Both the position numbers and the translations under genes were made by a program. Source: Cytophagaceae bacterium (GTDB lineage Bacteria > Bacteroidota > Bacteroidia > Cytophagales > Flexibacteraceae). Taken from it: DNA of 64,000 bases. The first letter of the stretch is position 1, and each line of letters begins with the position of its first letter. Where the stretch lies: the NCBI GenBank assembly GCA_027490155.1, contig JAIXYP010000054.1, forward strand, positions 1 to 64,000. The letters are read 5' to 3'. Shown here one piece after another: positions 58,243-64,000 of this stretch. Under the pieces are notes generated by a model. That model worked only from the letters and a program-made list of their open reading frames with translations. It ran no database searches and was not told where the DNA came from.

Positions 58243-60687
58243 ATGTTATTGCCCAATTCCATGCGCTACATACCCTCCGGTACAATCTTGTCCCATCACC
58301 TGACCAAAACCGCCTTGGTGCTTGAACTGGCCCATGGCACAGCGACCATCGAGGTAGATGCTTTGGGTTTGGTTAAGGTCCAACTTGTAAGGCACGACCA
58401 GCGTATCCCACATAGTTATGCCTTGGCCAAACCTTGGTCATCACGTCAGCTCAGGTTGCCGGAGGTGCAGGAAACCCCTGAGGAATTGGTTTGGCGCCTG
58501 GATTGGGGATCGATCCACATTCGGATTTCCAACCTAGCGATCACCTACTGTAATACCTCAGGCGAGGTCCTCATGGCTGATGATGATGGTCTGGGAATGG
58601 GTTGGTTAGGTGATCGGGTGGGCCACTACAAGGTCCTCCAGCCATACGAACGTTTTGTAGGCCTAGGCGAAAAAACGGGCAACCTTGACCGCTGGGGTAG
58701 GGCCTACACCAACTGGAACACCGATGCTTTTGGCTATGGCACGGAAACCGACCCTATCTATGCCAGCATTCCGTTTTACATGGGTGTCCAAGCGGGCAAA
58801 GTGTATGGCCTATTCTATGATAGCACTTGGAAAAGCGAAATCAACTTTGGAGCCTCTAACCATCGATTCTCCAGTTTTTTGGCCGAGGGTGGACCGCTTA
58901 CCTATTACTTTTTTGCGGGTCCTACTCCACGCCAGATCATCAGCCAATACACCGATCTCACTGGCCGCATTGACTTACCACCATTATGGGCACTTGGGCT
59001 TCAGCAATGCCGGTATAGCTATTATCCTTCCGAAACGGTCCTGCAACTGGCCCAGAACTATCGCCGCAAGGGTATCCCTGCCGATGTAATCTATCTGGAC
59101 ATCCATTACATGCAGGATTTTAAGGTCTTCACTTGGCATGGGCAAGATTTTTCTGATCCTGTTGGGCTGGTCAAAGCGTTGAAGGAGTTAGGCTTTAGGG
59201 TGGTAGTTATCCTTGACCCTGGTATCAAACAAGATGATACCTATGCACCCTACCAGCGGCTTAAAGAAACTGGAGCCTATTTGCGTTACCCCGATGGCAC
59301 TGCCTACACTGCCTCAGTATGGCCAGGCAAGTGTCTCTTCCCAGACTTCAGCACCGAGGAGGGCCGCAACTATTGGGCCCAAGAAATGGAGATCCTGAAA
59401 GATGCAGGCATAGCTGGATTCTGGACCGATATGAATGAAATCGCCAGTTGGGGTCAAGCCAGTCCTGCCATTATCGAAATGGGTTTGGAGTCAGAAAGTG
59501 CTACGGAGCCGGATGGAGAACGATATTCGCACATAGAGGGTCGGAATATATATGGCGCTCAGATGGCAAAAGCAGCCAAGATGGGGTCCCAGTTGCACTA
59601 TCCGGATAAGCGATCTTTTGTATTGACAAGGGCGGCTTATGCTGGCACCCAGCGCCATGCTGCCATCTGGACGGGGGACAATACCGCAAGCGATGAGCAC
59701 CTTCTGCTTGGTGTTAGGTTGCAAAACAGCCTTGGCCTCAGCGGGATGGCATTTGCCGGTACTGATATTGGCGGATTCGTTGGGGAGGCCAGTCCCGATC
59801 TCTTTGCTAGGTGGGTGCAGGTAGGGTGTTTCTCGCCTTTGATGCGTATCCATAGCATGATCGATAGCCGCCCTAGTGAACCGTGGGCTTATGGCGAAAG
59901 GGTAGAGGCCATTGCCAAAAACTACATTAAGCTACGATACAGATTGCTGCCCTACCTATACCAAATCATGCGGGAGGCAAGTATTTCAGGGATCCCAGTA
60001 GTCCGATCATTGATGATCGACTACCCGCACCACCATGCCACCTACGACCATCGATACCAGAATCAGTATTTCTTTGGTCCTTCATTCTTGATTATCCCTT
60101 GTGTCAGCACTCAGGCCTATACTGCTGCGTGGCTACCACCTCACCAAGGGGGCTATTATTGTCTATATAGTGGCAAACACCATGCAGATAATCAGGAGTT
60201 ACCCTTAGCCTCCCCGCCAGAAATGCTCCCGGTTTTGGTCAGGGCTGGCAGTTATTACTGGACCCAAGAGCCGGGTGCACATACGTCAGACCAAGCAACT
60301 GATACTATTACTCTTCATATCTATCATGGACGCGGAAAGACAACAGGGACATACTATGAAGACGAGGGAGAAGGGTTTGGCTACAAACAAGGACATTGCC
60401 TTGTGCGAAAACTTGACATCAACCACCAAGACAAAACGCTGACTATCCATCAGCCAGTAGGTAGCTACCTAAGCAAATTCAAGCAGATATCGATCATGTT
60501 TCATGGCTATGATCACCTTGGTTCAGTTATGGTGGATGGGCAGCCTACCGTGCCACAGCCTCGGACAATTAGGGTGCTAGATCAAGCCCCGAGCTTCGAT
60601 CCTTTGGGTTATGTGCCACCAGTAGCAAGCCAAACAGCTATGGCCATTGATCTACCTTTTGTTGGGGTAATCAAGTTGTCATGGTAG
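58243..60687 (+). CDS. GH31 alpha-glucosidase
   Basis: An 814-residue family 31 glycoside hydrolase with no signal peptide, so probably cytoplasmic. The catalytic nucleophile is in GFWTDMNEIASW (Asp near residue 396), and the acid/base region is WTGDNTASDEHL. The N-terminal beta-sandwich ends near GLGEKTGNLDRWG, and a C-terminal beta domain completes it. GH31 enzymes release glucose from maltose, starch fragments or isomaltose; xylosidase activity is less likely from WTDMNE. The start may be the ATG at 58261. It may work with the glycogen branching enzyme and phosphohexomutase in this region. Confidence 0.93.
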   Translation: MLLPNSMRYIPSGTILSHHLTKTALVLELAHGTATIEVDALGLVKVQLVRHDQRIPHSYALAKPWSSRQLRLPEVQETPEELVWRLDWGSIHIRISNLAITYCNTSGEVLMADDDGLGMGWLGDRVGHYKVLQPYERFVGLGEKTGNLDRWGRAYTNWNTDAFGYGTETDPIYASIPFYMGVQAGKVYGLFYDSTWKSEINFGASNHRFSSFLAEGGPLTYYFFAGPTPRQIISQYTDLTGRIDLPPLWALGLQQCRYSYYPSETVLQLAQNYRRKGIPADVIYLDIHYMQDFKVFTWHGQDFSDPVGLVKALKELGFRVVVILDPGIKQDDTYAPYQRLKETGAYLRYPDGTAYTASVWPGKCLFPDFSTEEGRNYWAQEMEILKDAGIAGFWTDMNEIASWGQASPAIIEMGLESESATEPDGERYSHIEGRNIYGAQMAKAAKMGSQLHYPDKRSFVLTRAAYAGTQRHAAIWTGDNTASDEHLLLGVRLQNSLGLSGMAFAGTDIGGFVGEASPDLFARWVQVGCFSPLMRIHSMIDSRPSEPWAYGERVEAIAKNYIKLRYRLLPYLYQIMREASISGIPVVRSLMIDYPHHHATYDHRYQNQYFFGPSFLIIPCVSTQAYTAAWLPPHQGGYYCLYSGKHHADNQELPLASPPEMLPVLVRAGSYYWTQEPGAHTSDQATDTITLHIYHGRGKTTGTYYEDEGEGFGYKQGHCLVRKLDINHQDKTLTIHQPVGSYLSKFKQISIMFHGYDHLGSVMVDGQPTVPQPRTIRVLDQAPSFDPLGYVPPVASQTAMAIDLPFVGVIKLSW

Positions 60688-60737
60688 CCAATGATCGAAG
60701 TAATGATTTTTGATGATACCAAAGCTACCGCAAAACG

Positions 60738-61139
60738 ATGAAAATTAAATCCTTCCATTTGCCGTTTGGTGTGCAGGTCTTTAAGGCATTCAGCGATGAA
60801 GCGCGAGTCAGGATCTTGCACCTACTTTATGTCCAGGGTGAATTGTGCATCACGGACATCGAGCAGGTGCTGGAGTTCACCCAAAGCAAAACAAGCCGGC
60901 ACCTTAGTTATCTCAAAGCTGCTGGCCTGACGAGCAGCAAACGTCAAGATGCCTATGTTTTGCACCGGCTTAACAATGGTGTATTGCAAATGGTTCAGCA
61001 GTTGTTCAAGTTCATGGCTAATGACCCTCAACTAGAGGCTGACCTCCAGAGCTTTAAGGTCCTGTACAGTAACCGCGAGCTTGTCATCAGTAGGATGAAG
61101 TTAGCTCAGCAACTCGGTGGAGGTTTGGGTATGGACTAA
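60738..61139 (+). CDS. ArsR-family transcriptional regulator
   Basis: A 133-residue winged-helix regulator. The core is VFKAFSDEARVRILHLLYVQG, then LCITDIEQVLEFTQSKTSRHLSYLKAAGL with the recognition helix, and a wing SSKRQDAYVLHRLN. There is no ELCVCDL-type metal Cys pair; only one Cys (LCITDI) is present, so metal sensing is not evident. Located 50 bp after the glucosidase gene, it may be cotranscribed with it. Confidence 0.92.
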   Translation: MKIKSFHLPFGVQVFKAFSDEARVRILHLLYVQGELCITDIEQVLEFTQSKTSRHLSYLKAAGLTSSKRQDAYVLHRLNNGVLQMVQQLFKFMANDPQLEADLQSFKVLYSNRELVISRMKLAQQLGGGLGMD

Positions 61140-61168
61140 TAGTAAAATGGATATTTAGTCTGGCAGAC

Positions 61169-61972
61169 TTATTTTGCTGACCTGCCCTCTACACCTTCCC
61201 AAATGTCAGCCACTAGGAACCCAATCCCAAATGTGAACAAGATCCAGGCTGACCCTAATTGTTGGGCCAAAAGGTCCCCGTGATACAAACTAGGATAGAG
61301 ACTTAGCGCAAATCCATCAAGGACGATAGCCGCTGTTGACATGATCAGCATTAGTCGTACCATTACTGTCGTTGGTAATTTTGTTAACCACCGGCCAATC
61401 ACAATGCAGATAAATGCATTAGGTGTCGAGAACAAAAACGGAATCACTTTGGCTAGCCCATCAGCCAGAAATAGCGGTTCGCCTAGGAGGTTAACGAATA
61501 ATACCCCTATGGCCCAGAAGCCTACGCCCAGGCCTATCAATATCAGATATTTTTTGGTGTCGATATGAACATTTGGGATGGTAATTTTTTTGGACAGGAT
61601 CAATGCAAAAATCGATCCTGTGCCAACACCCCAAAGTAGCCAAGCGGCCCCAAAGAGTCTGATTTCGGTGGTTGGGCCATAGAGGTCGCCAAACCAAGTG
61701 AGCGCAATGCCATCCAAGATGGTGGCAACAAAGGCCATGATGTTAAGCGATTGTATGGCACGATCAGGGTGTTGATCCGCAATTCGATTTGCTGTCCAGA
61801 AGAACAAATATGTAACTGGTATTGATGCGATCAGCAGCAGCAACCGATTTGGGCTAGCTTCTGAAAATAGGGTAGGCCCAGTAAAGCGGATAAAGAGGGC
61901 TGCCAATAGCCAGAAAAGCAGTCCGAAGAAAACGGACCACAAATAGGATGCTATGCTAAGACGATAGGACAT
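61169..61972 (-). CDS. DUF5367-like membrane protein with internal duplication
   Basis: A 267-residue protein with eight hydrophobic segments arranged as two similar halves of about four each. The halves align at VATILDGIALTWFGDLYG with AAIVLDGFALSLYPSLYHG, and at LFGAAWLLWGVGTG with QLGSAWILFTFGIG. The half resembles the single-unit DUF5367 membrane family; that name is tentative. The duplication suggests that single-unit relatives form dimers. No function is known. It converges with the ArsR gene. Confidence 0.75.
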   Translation of the reverse strand: MSYRLSIASYLWSVFFGLLFWLLAALFIRFTGPTLFSEASPNRLLLLIASIPVTYLFFWTANRIADQHPDRAIQSLNIMAFVATILDGIALTWFGDLYGPTTEIRLFGAAWLLWGVGTGSIFALILSKKITIPNVHIDTKKYLILIGLGVGFWAIGVLFVNLLGEPLFLADGLAKVIPFLFSTPNAFICIVIGRWLTKLPTTVMVRLMLIMSTAAIVLDGFALSLYPSLYHGDLLAQQLGSAWILFTFGIGFLVADIWEGVEGRSAK

Positions 61973-62099
61973 AGTGTGTTAGAGTTAGATGACTGTTGCT
62001 TTGATCCAGACGGCTCTGGATTATGTTTGTGCAAAGGTCCCAGGATCCTACCACCTTGACTGATCATATCCCGTCAATCATTGCGCATAACACGACAGA

Positions 62100-63101
62100 A
62101 TGCACCTCTCCTTGCCCTTAATCCATGCCATACTTGCTTGTTTCCTCAAGAATGGGTTGTCACCTGCTTCCTTACTGGCTAAAGCTGGGTTTACTGCCCA
62201 CGACTTGGCATCTGCGCAGCCTGAGGTAGCTGCTAAGGCAATGGCATTGCTTTGGGAGGGTGGGATAGACGAAAGCAAGAATCCCTACCTACCACTTATG
62301 GTTGGCTCTCAGCTTTATGTTGAGCAACTAGGTTTGTTGGGTTATATCCTCCAGAACACTGAGCGCCTTGGTGATGCCATTATCGCGCTCGAAAAATATA
62401 GCTTGCTCACAAATAACTTTGTTAGCCTTGGTCATCAGCCGATCGGGAATACCCTTGAGTTGCAGTTCTGGTTCAATACCCAGTTATCAACTATCCCAGC
62501 TCTGAAGCGTGCGTTTACGCTGTTGGAGTTTGGCTTTTTTGCGGGTGGCATTGCACAGCTTTTGGGTACACCAGTTTCACCATTGTATATCAAGGCAGAT
62601 TTAGGAACAGAAGACAGGACGCATCTATCGCAGATATTCGGTTGTGAAGTCCAGCAGGGAGATGGCCTAAACATTATGGCTATCCACGCCTTCTACATGA
62701 CTAGCCCCATCCTAATGCCAGACCCAACCGTGAGGCGGCAGTTCGAAGCCCTCGCAGATCTCGAGCTATCGAAACTAGGGATGGTGGTCTCTTGGTCTGA
62801 TAAGGTACGGCAGCTATTGGTCGCAGGCCTCCAGACCAACCGAATCACGATTGCCGACATTGCTGATGCTTTGGCCATGAGCCCCCGAGTCCTGCAGCGG
62901 CGGCTTAAGCAGGAGAGAACTAGCTTTAGGGCACTCTTAGATGATGTCAAACTGGAGGTTGCGAAGCACTATCTGGCTTTGGGCCTACATGTTGCCGAGA
63001 TAGCTACCATCTTGGGTTATCAAGACCCAAGCGCGTTTAGCAGGGCTTTCCGTGGCTGGACGGGGGGGACGCCGTTGGGATGGCGTGAATTATTTACCTG
63101 A
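62100..63101 (+). CDS. AraC-family regulator with arabinose-binding-like N-terminal domain
   Basis: A 333-residue regulator. The N-terminal 200 residues resemble the OruR/ArcR-type ligand domain (LPLMVGSQLYVEQLGLLGYI and a NTERLGDAI stretch). The C-terminal AraC domain has two HTH units: ITIADIADALAMSPRVLQRRL and HVAEIATILGYQDPSAFSRAF. The ligand is unknown. The divergent DUF5367-like gene starts about 130 bp upstream and is a natural target. Its last 12 bp overlap the convergent gene at the right edge. Confidence 0.9.
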   Translation: MHLSLPLIHAILACFLKNGLSPASLLAKAGFTAHDLASAQPEVAAKAMALLWEGGIDESKNPYLPLMVGSQLYVEQLGLLGYILQNTERLGDAIIALEKYSLLTNNFVSLGHQPIGNTLELQFWFNTQLSTIPALKRAFTLLEFGFFAGGIAQLLGTPVSPLYIKADLGTEDRTHLSQIFGCEVQQGDGLNIMAIHAFYMTSPILMPDPTVRRQFEALADLELSKLGMVVSWSDKVRQLLVAGLQTNRITIADIADALAMSPRVLQRRLKQERTSFRALLDDVKLEVAKHYLALGLHVAEIATILGYQDPSAFSRAFRGWTGGTPLGWRELFT

Positions 63102-64000
63102 GATTTTTTGTATTTCCAGTACTTGTTTAATTATGTCGGAAATTAGTTTACTCCTGTTAGGCAACAATGAAAGACTAGGTTCATGATGGATCTTTGGGTT
63201 AGTATATATTTTGTCAATTGTTGACTGAATCATGATTGCACGTACCTTTAATTCATCAGAATTTGCATTTTTTAACATATCAGCATAAGCAGTTAAGGTC
63301 ATCGCAACTGCTGCTTTAAAAGTGTATTCTTCTTGCAAGTTCCTCTCCTTTCGGTATTGATTTATGATGAATATCATAAATAATCCAACTGGTGAAAGTC
63401 GTAGGGAGTACGATAAGATCGTAAGCCATTCATTTGAGTAGTGGATATCCAATTCTGTGAACATAAAGTATATATATCTACCAGAAATAATTGCCCCTAG
63501 AAAAATTAACGCGATCCAGATGTTTACCGATCTTTGCAAACGTTCCGCTCTATCTGAAAATCTATTGCCCAAAGCTCCATCTGCAGCCTTTCCAGTAAGT
63601 TCAATAATGTACTTTTCCTCAGCTTTTATTTTATCAAGTGCAATTTTTTGGTCGTCAATTAATTTATGTGCATCTGCTAAGGCAGTTTCCAAATCCGCAA
63701 GCCTTAGTTCTAGTTTTTTGTTGTAATCTGAATACTCAAGCTTTAGTGAACTTAATAAAGTACCTGATTCCTCTTTAAAAGTCTTAGTTTCTGTCAAAAT
63801 TTCTTTAGTTTGACTATTCGTTTCTTCGCTATTATCTTTAAAATGTTTTATGTCACTTACAGAATTTTCAGCTAGGTTTTTTAATTCAATAATTTCAGCT
63901 AGTTTGTTTGATATTTCACTTGTTTCTAAAAGCGCACTATTGTGAAGATTGTTTATATCGTTATATTGAGTTAGTAAATTTTGAATGCTATTTGATAGAT
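63090..64000 (-). CDS. coiled-coil membrane protein, 5' end outside window
   Basis: The frame is open to the window edge, so the gene starts beyond base 64000; a TTG at 63797 is not a necessary start. About 303 residues are visible. The first 145 or so are polar and heptad-like, rich in Glu, Lys, Asn, Leu and Ser, with segments such as ELTGKAADGALGNRF at the end, typical of a long coiled coil. Two transmembrane helices follow (IWIALIFLGAIISGRYIYF and LSPVGLFMIFIINQY), then an alpha-helical cytoplasmic end. Base composition is AT-rich. I recognise no named family; its layout recalls membrane-bound effectors or scaffolds found beside defence genes, but this is only a guess. Confidence 0.7.
   Translation of the reverse strand, partial: LSNSIQNLLTQYNDINNLHNSALLETSEISNKLAEIIELKNLAENSVSDIKHFKDNSEETNSQTKEILTETKTFKEESGTLLSSLKLEYSDYNKKLELRLADLETALADAHKLIDDQKIALDKIKAEEKYIIELTGKAADGALGNRFSDRAERLQRSVNIWIALIFLGAIISGRYIYFMFTELDIHYSNEWLTILSYSLRLSPVGLFMIFIINQYRKERNLQEEYTFKAAVAMTLTAYADMLKNANSDELKVRAIMIQSTIDKIYTNPKIHHEPSLSLLPNRSKLISDIIKQVLEIQKISGK

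Noticed and set aside
58115-58303. 62-codon frame overlapping the glucosidase start
   Set aside because: Overlaps the rpsA terminator and the GH31 gene in another frame; hydrophobic content looks accidental.

Overview
The window is a piece of a Bacteroidota chromosome. Supporting this are two proteins with type IX secretion C-terminal sorting domains, a GldA-type ABC ATPase, FtsZ ending in the Bacteroidota-style LHDN tail, and promoters of the Bacteroidota form TTG-N17..21-TAnnTTTG instead of sigma70 boxes. Shine-Dalgarno sequences are mostly absent. I cannot place it below phylum; Cytophagia, Chitinophagia or Saprospiria are all possible. Composition is near balanced, apart from AT-rich stretches at 36.2-36.8 kb and 63.1-64.0 kb.

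Layout. 1-1.8 kb: end of a glycogen branching enzyme, a radical SAM protein and a VOC protein. 1.8-5.4 kb (minus): a TPR sensor kinase, a LytTR response regulator and a leucine-rich-repeat lipoprotein in one apparent operon. 5.4-9.2 kb (minus): the str operon rpsL-rpsG-fusA-rpsJ, then tRNA-Arg. 9.46 kb: tRNA-His. 9.9-17.1 kb: ftsW, murG and murC, interrupted by two tandem, recently duplicated type IX-secreted paralogues on the other strand. 17.3-31.4 kb (minus): a 12-gene Wzx/Wzy exopolysaccharide operon, including a 46-residue membrane protein, with a lone receiver-domain protein just upstream. 32.4-35.5 kb (minus): a five-gene rhodanese/thioredoxin/metallo-beta-lactamase sulfur-relay operon. 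36.0-40.7 kb: tRNA-Gly, an unknown AT-rich gene, phosphohexomutase, a lipoprotein and gldA. 41.2-45.2 kb: ftsQ, ftsA and ftsZ. 45.3-49.5 kb (minus): a copper-type module (P1B ATPase, HMA-AraC fusion regulator, HMA lipoprotein, Cys-rich exported protein). 49.7-52.2 kb (minus): YceI, DUF721, cobalamin adenosyltransferase, GNAT. 52.3-64.0 kb: lgt, a hybrid kinase, rpsA, a GH31 glucosidase, an ArsR regulator, an internally duplicated membrane protein, an AraC regulator and a coiled-coil membrane protein running off the edge.

The most notable structural point is that the division/cell-wall cluster, which would normally read ftsW-murG-murC-ftsQ-ftsA-ftsZ, keeps its order but is split by about 24 kb carrying the exopolysaccharide and sulfur operons. 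I saw no CRISPR array, no complete insertion sequence, no phage region and no recognisable defence system. The best candidates for undescribed biology are the TolC-like protein with QPET repeats inside the polysaccharide operon, the LRR lipoprotein coupled to a two-component system, the sulfur-relay operon and the coiled-coil membrane protein at the right edge.
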